Both the position numbers and the translations under genes were made by a program. This document shows positions 7,542 to 16,494 of a DNA stretch of 35,577 nt, piece after piece. The stretch covers positions 1 through 35,577 of the forward strand of contig NZ_JAUWQB010000032.1 of NCBI RefSeq assembly GCF_030611305.1, read 5' to 3'. Positions within the stretch are counted from its first letter, which is position 1. The number at the start of each line of letters is the position of its first letter. This DNA is from Desulfobacula sp. Lineage in GTDB: Bacteria > Desulfobacterota > Desulfobacteria > Desulfobacterales > Desulfobacteraceae. Below the pieces are notes generated by a model. That model was not told the DNA's origin, did no database searches, and saw only the letters and a list, made by a program, of their open reading frames with translations.

Positions 7542-9809
7542 TTATTGATGTTCCTTGAAACCGCAATCCCTGTTGGGGCATTTTAAGAATTTTCCTTCCT
7601 TTTTGGTCTCTTTTTCAACAAGATAGGGTGAGTTGCAATCAGGACAGGATTTATCAACGGGTTTATCCCATGATGCAAATGTGCAGTTTGGGTAGATCGA
7701 GCATCCGAAAAAGATTTTTCCTCTTTTAGATTTTCTCTCAATAATTGTTCCTGAGCAATCGGTTTCAGGACACCTTACACCGATATCTTTACCGTTTTGT
7801 CCACCATTAACAGATTCAGTATGGTTACATTCCGGATATCCGGTACAGGCAAGAAACAAGCCGAACCGACCCTCTTTTTGAATCATGGGTTTCCCGCATT
7901 TGACACAATCTTTGATCTTGGTGTTATCTATGATTTTCTCAACAATGGAAACCTTACCTTTTTCATCTCTAAGATAATTGCTGGTAAATGAACATTCAGG
8001 ATATCCGGTACAGGCAAGAAATTGTCCGTTCCTGCCAATTTTTATATTCAATTGTTTTCCACAGGACGGACAATTTAAATCTGTTTGGACACCAACGCCT
8101 TTTACACTGATCATATCTTCACTTGCAGCTTCCAGGCTCTTTCTAAACGAGGAATAAAAATCAGTTAATAGCTGGGTTTCTTCTAAACGACCTCTTTCAA
8201 CATCATCAAGATTGGTTTCCATCTGGGCTGTAAACGAGATATTTAAAACGTTGGGGAAACAAGAGACCAACAAATCATTTACAATAAACCCGAGTTCACT
8301 TGGGACAAAATACCGTTTTATAAGGTCAACATATCCTTTATCCCGGATCACTGTAAGAATTGTTGCATAGGTACTGGGACGCCCGATTCCATTTTTTTCA
8401 AGTTCTTTGACAAGCGATGCCTCGGAAAAGCGCGGCGGCGGTTTTGTAAAATGTTGTTTGGGAATGATCTGTAAGGTTTTAAGAGCAGTCCCTTCTTCTA
8501 CATCCGGCAGTGTTTGGGTATCTTTTTCGTTTGAATCCTCATTTTGTGGATAAAGATTCATGTATCCTGCGAACTTCACTGTTGAACCACTGACAGAAAA
8601 CAGATATTTTGGACTTGCCTGAATCAAAATTGTTTTTTGATCAATAATTGCCTGGGCCATTTGTGATGCAACAAATCGTTTCCAGATCAAATCATAGAGT
8701 TTAAACTGATCAGGGGATAAGAACCCCTTGAGTTTTTCAGGTGTGTGAAAAACCGAGGTGGGCCGAATCGCTTCATGGGCATCCTGAACTTTTTTTTTGT
8801 TTTTAAAGAATCGCGGTTTGCTTAATGCAAACTCACTACCAATGGTTTGGGAAATAAACTTTTGTGCATCCTGTGCTGCATCCGGTGCAATTCTGGTTGA
8901 ATCGGACCGCATATAAGTGATCAGACCTTCAGGTCCTCCTGTTCCAATTTCAATACCTTCATAAAGCCGCTGCGCAACCATCATGGTTTTTTTTGCGGAA
9001 AATCTAAGACGATTAATGGCATCCTGTTGAAGTTTGCTGGTAATATACGGGGGTAAAGGATTCCTTTTGATCGTTTTGGCCTTTATTTGGTGAACGATGA
9101 ATTGTGCTTTTCCAAGATCTTTTAAAATATCTGAAGCTTGTTTTTCGTTATCAATTTTCACCTTTTTATTATCAATTTTAACGAGACCGGCATTAAAGTT
9201 AGGAGGGAATTGAGCAAGAAGATCAGCTGTAATTGTCCAGAATTCTTCCGTAATAAATTTTCGAATCTGTCTTTCCCTGTTACAAATAATTTTTACTGCA
9301 ACAGATTGAACCCTTCCTGCACTTAATCCTCCCTGAACTTTCTGCCACAAAAGGGGAGAAATCTGATAACCGACAAGCCTGTCAAGCTTTCTCCTTGCCT
9401 GTTGAGCATCATACTTATGAGCATCAGGTTCCAAAGGGTGTTGTAGTGCTTCCTGAATGCCCTTTTTTGTTAATTCATGAATAAGAATGCGATGAAAAAT
9501 CCGGTCTTTTTTCTTTAAGATATCCATAATATGGAATGCAATAGCTTCTCCCTCACGATCCGGGTCAGGGGCAAGATAAATCTCTTTGGTATCCTTGGCC
9601 AGTTTTTTTAAATTAGCGATAACTTTGGATTTGTCTTTTATATTAACATACTTGGCCTTAAATTTTTTTTCAATGTCAATACCAAGGGTTTTAACTGGAA
9701 GATCCCTGATATGACCGGCACTCGCAGCAATATTAAATTCTTTTCCCACATATTTTTTTAATGTCTTTATTTTTGTTGGAGATTCGACAATAATGAGGGG
9801 TTTTGTCAA
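7542..9809 (-). CDS. topA: DNA topoisomerase I (TTG start)
   Basis: Type IA topoisomerase that relaxes negative supercoils. The TOPRIM domain opens with LIIVESPTKIKTL and carries the acidic motif DPDREGEA (Asp82, Asp84, Glu86). The active-site Tyr299 is in EGLITYMRSDSTR, and the GIGRPSTYA motif lies further on. Four C-terminal zinc ribbons follow (about 575-755), each with paired cysteines. The start is TTG at 9807-9809, fixed by GGAGGA just upstream and a 4-nt overlap (TTGA) with the dprA stop codon, so the two are translationally linked. It is the last gene of the long minus-strand block; the 68-bp convergent gap to efp shows no clear terminator. Confidence 0.97.
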   Translation of the reverse strand: MTKPLIIVESPTKIKTLKKYVGKEFNIAASAGHIRDLPVKTLGIDIEKKFKAKYVNIKDKSKVIANLKKLAKDTKEIYLAPDPDREGEAIAFHIMDILKKKDRIFHRILIHELTKKGIQEALQHPLEPDAHKYDAQQARRKLDRLVGYQISPLLWQKVQGGLSAGRVQSVAVKIICNRERQIRKFITEEFWTITADLLAQFPPNFNAGLVKIDNKKVKIDNEKQASDILKDLGKAQFIVHQIKAKTIKRNPLPPYITSKLQQDAINRLRFSAKKTMMVAQRLYEGIEIGTGGPEGLITYMRSDSTRIAPDAAQDAQKFISQTIGSEFALSKPRFFKNKKKVQDAHEAIRPTSVFHTPEKLKGFLSPDQFKLYDLIWKRFVASQMAQAIIDQKTILIQASPKYLFSVSGSTVKFAGYMNLYPQNEDSNEKDTQTLPDVEEGTALKTLQIIPKQHFTKPPPRFSEASLVKELEKNGIGRPSTYATILTVIRDKGYVDLIKRYFVPSELGFIVNDLLVSCFPNVLNISFTAQMETNLDDVERGRLEETQLLTDFYSSFRKSLEAASEDMISVKGVGVQTDLNCPSCGKQLNIKIGRNGQFLACTGYPECSFTSNYLRDEKGKVSIVEKIIDNTKIKDCVKCGKPMIQKEGRFGLFLACTGYPECNHTESVNGGQNGKDIGVRCPETDCSGTIIERKSKRGKIFFGCSIYPNCTFASWDKPVDKSCPDCNSPYLVEKETKKEGKFLKCPNRDCGFKEHQ

Positions 9810-10942
9810 CGGTATTCCTCCGAAATAGAATAGTAATTACCCTGATGGCGGGTCACAATACCTTCCAGTTCCAAATCAAGCAATTGGGATGTAATTTGCG
9901 AACTATTCATTTTGCTTTTCTCAATTAACACATCAATATGGACAGGGTAGGGTTCTATCAAATCTATAAGTTTGTGTCTATTTAATTTATCATTTGTATA
10001 ATGGGTTGATTTCTCTTTTTGTAAAGGCTCAGGTCGACAAGCTTTTTTTTTTGTATGAACAAACTGGTGGAGTTCATCAATAATATCCATTTCATTCTCA
10101 ACAAGCTTGGCGCCTTGTTTAAGCAGGGAATGTGTGCCCGCGCTTTTTTTTGATCTTATGTTTCCGGGAACAGCAAATACCTCTCGATTATATTCAGCAG
10201 CCAGTCGGGCAGTGATGAGTGAACCACTTCTTTGGGCTGCTTCAACAACAATGCTTCCACAGGATAATCCCGCAATAATTCGATTTCGAATGGGAAAATT
10301 TGATGGGAACGGGTCGGTATTTACTTTAAATTCTGAAAAGATTATGCCCTTTTTCGCTATAGCCTGAAACAGGCTTTCGTTCTCTCTGGGATATATTTTA
10401 TTCAACCCGGAACCCAGAACCGCGATGGTCTTTTTGTTTGCCTTCAAGGCACCTTTATGTGCCATGGCATCAATTCCTCTTGCCAGACCGCTGACAATCT
10501 GAAACCCTCTTTGGGCCAAATTATATGAAAGATTTTCAGATGTACTTAACCCATAGGAGGTTGCCTTTCTTGAACCAATAATAGAAATACAAGGAGCGCT
10601 GTTATCAAGTTTGCCCAAGTATGTCAGAAAAGGTGGGGGATCTGGAATTTGTTTTAATAAAACAGGATAGGAGGAATCAATTAACGTAACAATTTGAATA
10701 TTCTTGTTTAAAATAAGTTCCAATTCTTTTTTTGCCCTGTCTTGAAACACTTTGTGATTTGTGATGCCATTTATTATTTTTGGGGACATTTTATCAACCA
10801 TTCTAAGTTGACTTTCAGGGGCCTTTAGAATATTTTCAGGCGACTGAAATTGATCGATCAATTTCTTATACATCGCATTACCCAAAAACGGGACTTCCCG
10901 TAGAATAAACCAGGATAAATATTTTTCAAAAAAATTATGCAT
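9806..10942 (-). CDS. dprA: DNA-processing protein DprA/Smf
   Basis: Binds incoming single-stranded DNA and loads RecA during transformation. 378 residues with an N-terminal SAM/HhH-like region (1-80), the Rossmann-like DprA core (about 118-295) showing GSRKAT (123-128), SGLARGID (151-158) and FPIRNRIIAGLS (216-227), then a variable linker and a C-terminal winged helix (about 315-375). ATG at 10942 has only a weak Shine-Dalgarno sequence. It overlaps topA by 4 nt, and the dprA-topA order is common in bacteria. Whether this organism is naturally competent cannot be judged here; DprA is widespread in non-competent species too. Confidence 0.95.
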   Translation of the reverse strand: MHNFFEKYLSWFILREVPFLGNAMYKKLIDQFQSPENILKAPESQLRMVDKMSPKIINGITNHKVFQDRAKKELELILNKNIQIVTLIDSSYPVLLKQIPDPPPFLTYLGKLDNSAPCISIIGSRKATSYGLSTSENLSYNLAQRGFQIVSGLARGIDAMAHKGALKANKKTIAVLGSGLNKIYPRENESLFQAIAKKGIIFSEFKVNTDPFPSNFPIRNRIIAGLSCGSIVVEAAQRSGSLITARLAAEYNREVFAVPGNIRSKKSAGTHSLLKQGAKLVENEMDIIDELHQFVHTKKKACRPEPLQKEKSTHYTNDKLNRHKLIDLIEPYPVHIDVLIEKSKMNSSQITSQLLDLELEGIVTRHQGNYYSISEEYR

Positions 10943-10953
10943 TCTTATAATGA

Positions 10954-10981
10954 AAATTATCCAAATTATCCAAATTTTTCC
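10954..10981. repeat. Short 9-bp tandem repeat in the dprA leader
   Basis: AAATTATCC occurs twice in tandem (10954-10962, 10963-10971), followed by a degenerate third copy, AAATTTTTCC. It sits in the 64-bp gap between secF and dprA, upstream of the dprA start. It may be only low-complexity AT sequence. Confidence 0.35.
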
Positions 10982-11006
10982 TGAGTTTTTCTACCCAGGC
11001 ATAAAA

Positions 11007-12038
11007 TTACCTTTTGATAGCAGCAAGAACAATAGGGCTTGCTACAAATATGGAAGAATATGTACCGATAAGAACACCAATAATCATGGCAAATGCAAAA
11101 TTGTGAATAATCTCACCGCCAAGAAAATATAATGGGACAAGTACAACTAGTGTGGTTACCGATGTTAAAATTGTTCTTGAAAGTGTTTGATTAATACTTT
11201 TGTTAAACAGAGCGGGAAAGGCATCCTTAGTTTTTAAGCCTTTTATATTTTCCCTGATCCGGTCAAAAACAATAATGGTATCATTTAATGAGTATCCAAT
11301 GATGGTCAATAGCGCTGCAATAATCGGCAAAGAAAAATCCAGGTTTAAAATTGAAAAAATCCCCACGGTTATCAATACATCATGTAACAGCGCAACAATC
11401 GCACCCATGGCATATTTAAGCCGCAAAACCCAAAACAATGCCAGCGTTATAACTAAGGCTGCTGTAATCAGAACAGCAATACTTACATTAAATACGGACA
11501 GAAAATACACAGCAGTCATTAATGAACCGGCTGTTACACCTGACAACATCCATTTTAACTCAAATCTACCTGAAATATATATGGTGATAAACAGCAAAGA
11601 ATAAAACAGGGCTAAAAGCGCTTTTTTCCTTAAATCTTCACCAACTTGAGGTCCAACCATCTCCACTCTTCTGATTTCAGGAGCAATTCCGGTTGATGCT
11701 TTGATAGCTTCGGAAATAGATTGTGATAATCCTTTGTTGGTCATTTCTAAATTACTTGTTCGGATTAAAAATTCATAATCGTAATCATGCCCAAAATTCT
11801 GTACGGAAGCATCCTTAAACCCTATATTGGAAAGGCCTGATCGTATTTTCCCAACAGAGACCTGTTGGGAAAATTTGATTTGGATTAATGTTCCGCCAAC
11901 AAAATCGATTCCATAGTTAGGCCCTTTATGAACAATAAGAGACCCGATACTTAAGAGGATAAGGATAAGTGATAAAGCAAATCCAATTTTTTGTTTACCA
12001 ATAAAGTCTATATTGATATCAGACTTGATAAGCTGCAT
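11007..12038 (-). CDS. secF: Protein translocase accessory subunit SecF
   Basis: Inner-membrane partner of SecD; uses the proton motive force to help release and pull exported proteins from SecYEG. 343 residues, about six transmembrane segments. The first helix (about 18-37) is followed by GIDFVGGTLIQI in the periplasmic domain. Later helices carry the RND-type motif IGYSLNDTIIVFDRIREN. ATG at 12038 is preceded by AAGGAAATA. It is 12 bp downstream of secD, the normal order. The 64 bp after it carry no obvious terminator, so read-through into dprA-topA is likely. Confidence 0.97.
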   Translation of the reverse strand: MQLIKSDINIDFIGKQKIGFALSLILILLSIGSLIVHKGPNYGIDFVGGTLIQIKFSQQVSVGKIRSGLSNIGFKDASVQNFGHDYDYEFLIRTSNLEMTNKGLSQSISEAIKASTGIAPEIRRVEMVGPQVGEDLRKKALLALFYSLLFITIYISGRFELKWMLSGVTAGSLMTAVYFLSVFNVSIAVLITAALVITLALFWVLRLKYAMGAIVALLHDVLITVGIFSILNLDFSLPIIAALLTIIGYSLNDTIIVFDRIRENIKGLKTKDAFPALFNKSINQTLSRTILTSVTTLVVLVPLYFLGGEIIHNFAFAMIIGVLIGTYSSIFVASPIVLAAIKR

Positions 12039-12050
12039 TATTTATTTCCT

Positions 12051-13622
12051 TTATATACTTAGTTTTGACACTTGTTTATTTTTAAGAGTAAAAACCAAAA
12101 TGTTTTTTGAAAGAACCAGTGCAGTAAAAAGACTTGCAATAATGCCAAGACAAAGGGTAACAGCAAAACCTTTAATCGGACCTGTCCCATATTGGTACAG
12201 AACCAGGGCTGCAATAATGGTGGTCACGTTGGCATCAAGAATTGTAAGGGTTGCTCTGTCAAAACCTGCTATAACTGATGCCAGGGGTGTTTTACCGGAT
12301 CTTAGCTCTTCTCTGATCCTTTCAAAAATAATAACATTGGCATCAACAGCCATACCGATAGTAAGAATGATACCTGCAATTCCGGGCAAAGTTAAGGTGG
12401 CCTGGAATGCGGCAAGTCCTCCTCCAATCAGAATAATATTAATAATAAGTGCCAGATCAGCGATCAAACCAGCTTTTTTATAGTATGTAACCATTAACAG
12501 GATAACAAGAAGTCCGCCAACAATCATAGAAATAAGGCCCGTACGGATGGAATCTGCACCAAGTGTGGGACCGACCGTGCGTTCTTCAATAATTTTGACA
12601 GGTGCAGGCAAAGAACCTGCTCTCAAAGCAATGGCGAGATCCTTGGCTTCATTTAGAGTAAAACTACCGGTTATCCTGGCTTTTCCCCCGGCGATTCTAT
12701 CTTGTATTACCGGTGCAGAATAAACGGAATTATCAAGTACTATGGCAAGGCGTTTCTGGATATTTTCCCCGGTGATACGGTCAAAAATTCTGGCGCCCTT
12801 TCTATTAAACTCAATACCGACCTGGGGTTGCTGAAATTGGTCGAATTCAACTCTGGCATCGGTCAAAAGGCTGCCATCCAAGAGAACTCTTTTTTTGATT
12901 AAAAAAGGAATTTTTGTTGATGTACCTGAGTTTGGATTATATTTATTTTGATAGAGTATCTCATCTCCTACGGGAGGTGTTCCATTTATGGCTAAATTAA
13001 CATCCACATCATCATCTACGAGCCGAAATGTCAATTGGGCAGTTTTTCCGATTAGATCTTTCGCTCTTTCAGGGTCCTTAATACCAGGAAGCTGTATCAA
13101 TATCCTGTCCCCCCCCTGTATTCTGATATCGGGCTCACTTACACCAAACTCATCAATTCTGTTTCGGATGGTTTCAAGTGCCTGTTCAGTCGCCATCTTT
13201 TTAATGCGATCAGCTTCTTCTTCCGGCAGGGCTAATTTGTATGTGATGATATTATTATCAGTTTGAGGTTTTTGGGTAATAAGATTTTCAAAATTTTGGG
13301 AAAGAACAGTCTCAAATCCGGATTTGTTTTCATCACCTTGAAATTTTGCAAGGATGGAATTATCTTTAAGACGAGAAATACCAAGATGTTTTACACCTTC
13401 TTTTCTAAGCTGTTTTTTAATCTCTTGTATGGTTCTTTCCACCTCTGCTTCAACTGCTTTGATATTTTGAACTTCAAGAACAAGATGCATTCCTCCCTGA
13501 AGATCCAACCCTAAATTGATTTTTTTATGGGGCCAGCAATTAAAGAATGTTGGAAGTAACCAGACAATGGCTGCTAAGATAACACCTGTAATTAACACAG
13601 TTTTAAAGGTAAACGGTTTCAA
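12051..13622 (-). CDS. secD: Protein translocase accessory subunit SecD (TTG start)
   Basis: Large RND-type subunit of the SecDF complex. 523 residues: first transmembrane helix (about 7-27), LGLDLQGGMHLVLEV, a long periplasmic P1 domain with RIDEFGVSEPDIRIQG, then five clustered helices containing GMAVDANVIIFERIREEL. The reading frame starts at TTG (13620-13622) with TAGGAGT 8 nt upstream; no in-frame ATG lies near. It is 20 bp downstream of yajC and 12 bp upstream of secF, so yajC-secD-secF form one operon. Confidence 0.97.
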   Translation of the reverse strand: MKPFTFKTVLITGVILAAIVWLLPTFFNCWPHKKINLGLDLQGGMHLVLEVQNIKAVEAEVERTIQEIKKQLRKEGVKHLGISRLKDNSILAKFQGDENKSGFETVLSQNFENLITQKPQTDNNIITYKLALPEEEADRIKKMATEQALETIRNRIDEFGVSEPDIRIQGGDRILIQLPGIKDPERAKDLIGKTAQLTFRLVDDDVDVNLAINGTPPVGDEILYQNKYNPNSGTSTKIPFLIKKRVLLDGSLLTDARVEFDQFQQPQVGIEFNRKGARIFDRITGENIQKRLAIVLDNSVYSAPVIQDRIAGGKARITGSFTLNEAKDLAIALRAGSLPAPVKIIEERTVGPTLGADSIRTGLISMIVGGLLVILLMVTYYKKAGLIADLALIINIILIGGGLAAFQATLTLPGIAGIILTIGMAVDANVIIFERIREELRSGKTPLASVIAGFDRATLTILDANVTTIIAALVLYQYGTGPIKGFAVTLCLGIIASLFTALVLSKNILVFTLKNKQVSKLSI

Positions 13623-13642
13623 TCTAATTACTCCTAATGGAT

Positions 13643-13987
13643 TTATTTTTTCTTTTTATCTTCTTTCTGGACAGCTTCGGTATCAGAAATTACGGCTGCA
13701 ACATTTCCCCGGGAAATTTTTATCTTTACCTTTTCAGCAATTTCAAGACCGATGGTTGTATCATCTATGCTCTGGATGGTTCCATAGATGCCACCAGACG
13801 TAACGATTCTAACTCCTTTTTTTAAATTAGATATCATTGCCTTATGTTCTTTGGCTTTTTTCTGCTGGGGTCTGATCAAAAGAAAATAAAAAATTGCAAA
13901 CAAAATAATAATGGGCAAAAAACCTGCTATTCCACCGGCTTGACCTGCGCCGCCTGATTGTCCCATTGCATATGCTGTGGTAATCAA
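13643..13987 (-). CDS. yajC: Preprotein translocase subunit YajC (TTG start)
   Basis: Small single-pass membrane protein of the SecDF-YajC complex. 114 residues: a short Gly-rich periplasmic N-terminus, one helix (about 22-41, with LLIRPQQKK at its cytoplasmic end), then a small basic domain with GVRIVTSGGIYGTI and a Lys-rich tail. The first start is TTG at 13985-13987 with AAGGAGGA 9 nt upstream. An in-frame ATG seven codons later is possible but worse placed. It is followed directly by secD. Confidence 0.95.
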   Translation of the reverse strand: MITTAYAMGQSGGAGQAGGIAGFLPIIILFAIFYFLLIRPQQKKAKEHKAMISNLKKGVRIVTSGGIYGTIQSIDDTTIGLEIAEKVKIKISRGNVAAVISDTEAVQKEDKKKK

Positions 13988-14021
13988 AATAAATCCTCCT
14001 TAGAATAAATAAAATATAAAT

Positions 14022-14840
14022 TTATAATTTTTTAGCCGGAATCCAGAGGTTTTTTCCGTCAAACTGAATTCTGTCTATGTTTTCATAGTTAATTTCCTGG
14101 AGAAGTGAAAAGACCTCATCCATATTGTAAACCACAATCTTACTTAACGGGTCTAGTAGATCAACATCAGACCCCACTTTTTTTTCAATAAGATTGTATA
14201 TAATCACCATGGTTTCGGAAAATTTTAAAATTTTCCCGACACCGGAACTCATCCCCTGATCAACAGGTTCATCTGCCTTTGATGAAACATTTATTTTTTT
14301 ATATTCATAAAAGTCTTTTAAAAGATTAAAATGAATATTCCATATATTATCACCTGGGGTAACCACATAAATCCCATACTCTTTTATTTTCTGAGGTCGA
14401 ACAGCTCCTGAGCCCTCAATTTTTTCTTCGAAGACGCCTCCTTTTTTAATAAATGCTTTTTCCAGAATATCTCTCATGGAAATTTGAATATCACCAATTT
14501 TAAAGCTTTCATCAGAATTAACAATCATATCAAGACTTTTTTTAATTCCTAAAATCTTTTTTCGTGATGCCATAAGTTCTTTGAGTGCTTTATCTTTTTC
14601 GAGGTCTTTATAATTAATGGTCGGCATAACGATAATGTCGCCCCGAACTATTCCATCCTCTTCAGCAATATTTTTTTTATTATTGTCTCCAGTGTTTTGA
14701 GGTATGGCGGTTTCAGCCTTTATTGCCGGCAGTTTTTTTTCCTGATGTTTGCTAAAATACTGGATGCTGAATAAAATCACCCCAAGCAAAACCACTGCCA
14801 TTATTATTAATTTTTTCTTTTTATTCTTTTTCAGAAGCAT
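14022..14840 (-). CDS. Single-pass membrane protein with LysM-like region, function unknown
   Basis: 272 residues: a basic N-terminus and one transmembrane helix (about 11-29), then a predicted periplasmic region. Residues 156-180 (GIYVVTPGDNIWNIHFNLL) match the first half of a LysM motif. The C-terminus (IDRIQFDGKNLWIP) matches its last strand, with about 70 residues between them, so it may be a LysM with an insertion or a diverged relative. If so, it binds peptidoglycan. It lies 71 bp after rng and 34 bp before yajC on the same strand, probably in the same transcript. The domain call is moderate; the function is not known. Confidence 0.75.
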   Translation of the reverse strand: MLLKKNKKKKLIIMAVVLLGVILFSIQYFSKHQEKKLPAIKAETAIPQNTGDNNKKNIAEEDGIVRGDIIVMPTINYKDLEKDKALKELMASRKKILGIKKSLDMIVNSDESFKIGDIQISMRDILEKAFIKKGGVFEEKIEGSGAVRPQKIKEYGIYVVTPGDNIWNIHFNLLKDFYEYKKINVSSKADEPVDQGMSSGVGKILKFSETMVIIYNLIEKKVGSDVDLLDPLSKIVVYNMDEVFSLLQEINYENIDRIQFDGKNLWIPAKKL

Positions 14841-14911
14841 AAGCTCTCTTTTTTTATTGAGATTGAAATTGTTTCAGATACACGATAGAACGATTTATGT
14901 CAAGAAAGGTT

Positions 14912-16384
14912 TCAATTACTATTAGATATTATAACGATATTGCTTTCTCCGGAAATCATATTTGGATCACCCTCAATCGTAATTGAAACCTTTTTCTTCG
15001 ATTCAATTTCAGTCAGTTCATCCCTTTTTTTGTTTAACAGGTAACTTGCCACCTCAGAGGGTACAACCCCGGTTGCTTCCTTGATTTCAGGTTTTAATGT
15101 CTTTAAACTCAACTGCCTTAAAAATGCAAGCCCCTGGGTTTCTACAGAAGGAATTTGTCCCCTTCCATTACAATACCTGCAAGTTTCATAGCTTCCAAAA
15201 GTGATTGAATGCCGGATACGCTGCCGTGACATTTCCAGTAATCCGAATGTTGTTATTCCGCCGACTTTTGTTTTGGCCTTATCGGATTTTAAATGATTTT
15301 TCAGGGTTTTTGTGATTTCAGCTTTATGCCGTCGTTCTTTCATATCTATGAAATCCACCACAATCAACCCCCCCATATCACGGAGCCTCAATTGTCGTGC
15401 AACCTCCTCGCAGGCCTCAAGATTTGTATGAAAGGCCGTTTCTTCAATATTTTTCTTTTTGGTGGATTTCCCTGAATTTACATCAATGGTAACCATGGCT
15501 TCGGTTTGTTCGATTACAAGGAACCCTCCGGATTTAAGGGTAACGGATTTTTTATAAATAGAAGCAATCTGATCTTCAAGCTGATATTTGGTAAATATAG
15601 GTTTATCACCCTTGAATTGCTTAACTATTTTTTTTTGTTTCGGAGCTATAACACCAATAAAATCTCTCACCTCTTTAAATATTTCAGGACTGTCAATAAG
15701 AATTTCTTTAACGTCAGTTGTGAAATAATCCCTTAAAGATCTTACGGCAAGAGTCTGCTCTTTATAAAGCAAAGAAGGGGCGCTGTTTTTAACGGCTGTC
15801 TTGTCGATATTATTCCACACTCGCATCAGGTATTTTAAATCAGCAGATAACAGGGTTTTTGTGGAATTCATTCCTGCAGTTCTGACAATCATGCCGAATC
15901 CCTCGGGAACCTTCATTGTTTTCATGATACTGACAAGTCTTTTTCTTTCATCCTCATCACTGATTTTTCGAGAGACTCCTTTGGTAGAATTTCCCGGCAT
16001 TAAAACAGACAGCCTTCCGGGCAGAGATATATATGTTGTCAGCATGGCCCCTTTTTGACTAATGGGGTCCTTTGTCACTTGAACGATGAGTTCCTGGCCT
16101 TTCTTGATTAAATTAAATAGCGCCTTCCCACCGGAGTTGACATCCTGGAAATAGTCTTTATGAATTTCATTTTTCTGAAGAAAACCATTTTTAGGAGCAC
16201 CATAATCGACAAAGACAGCCTGAAGGCTTGGTTCAACTCTTGTGACAATACCTTTATAAATATTGCCTTGTGTTACCTGTTTTGCAGTTGTTTCAATGTG
16301 AAATTGTTCGAGTTTGTTGTCTTTAAGTGCTGCTATTCTGTTTTCGTCGGGGTCTAGCGCATTTATCAGAATTTTTTTTGTCAT
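14912..16384 (-). CDS. rng: Ribonuclease G / RNase E family
   Basis: Endoribonuclease for rRNA 5' maturation and mRNA turnover. 490 residues, RNase G-sized, without the long RNase E scaffold tail. An S1-type RNA-binding domain covers about 38-125 (QGNIYKGIVTRVEPSLQAVF). The DNase I-like catalytic part has Asp301 in TIDVNSGKS and Asp344 in VVDFIDM. The zinc-link CRYCNGRG (Cys402, Cys405) mediates dimer contacts. ATG at 16384 follows GATGAGGT. It lies between mltF and the LysM-like gene; the 110-bp gap upstream could hold its own promoter, though none stands out. Confidence 0.95.
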   Translation of the reverse strand: MTKKILINALDPDENRIAALKDNKLEQFHIETTAKQVTQGNIYKGIVTRVEPSLQAVFVDYGAPKNGFLQKNEIHKDYFQDVNSGGKALFNLIKKGQELIVQVTKDPISQKGAMLTTYISLPGRLSVLMPGNSTKGVSRKISDEDERKRLVSIMKTMKVPEGFGMIVRTAGMNSTKTLLSADLKYLMRVWNNIDKTAVKNSAPSLLYKEQTLAVRSLRDYFTTDVKEILIDSPEIFKEVRDFIGVIAPKQKKIVKQFKGDKPIFTKYQLEDQIASIYKKSVTLKSGGFLVIEQTEAMVTIDVNSGKSTKKKNIEETAFHTNLEACEEVARQLRLRDMGGLIVVDFIDMKERRHKAEITKTLKNHLKSDKAKTKVGGITTFGLLEMSRQRIRHSITFGSYETCRYCNGRGQIPSVETQGLAFLRQLSLKTLKPEIKEATGVVPSEVASYLLNKKRDELTEIESKKKVSITIEGDPNMISGESNIVIISNSN

Positions 16385-16494
16385 TACCTCATCTCTTTAA
16401 TATTTATTATCTAAATAAAATTGTTGAATTTTTAAGTAGTAAATTGAATGGCCCAAGTCAAATTTTTTATTTGTTCGATGGTTTAAATGACCAT

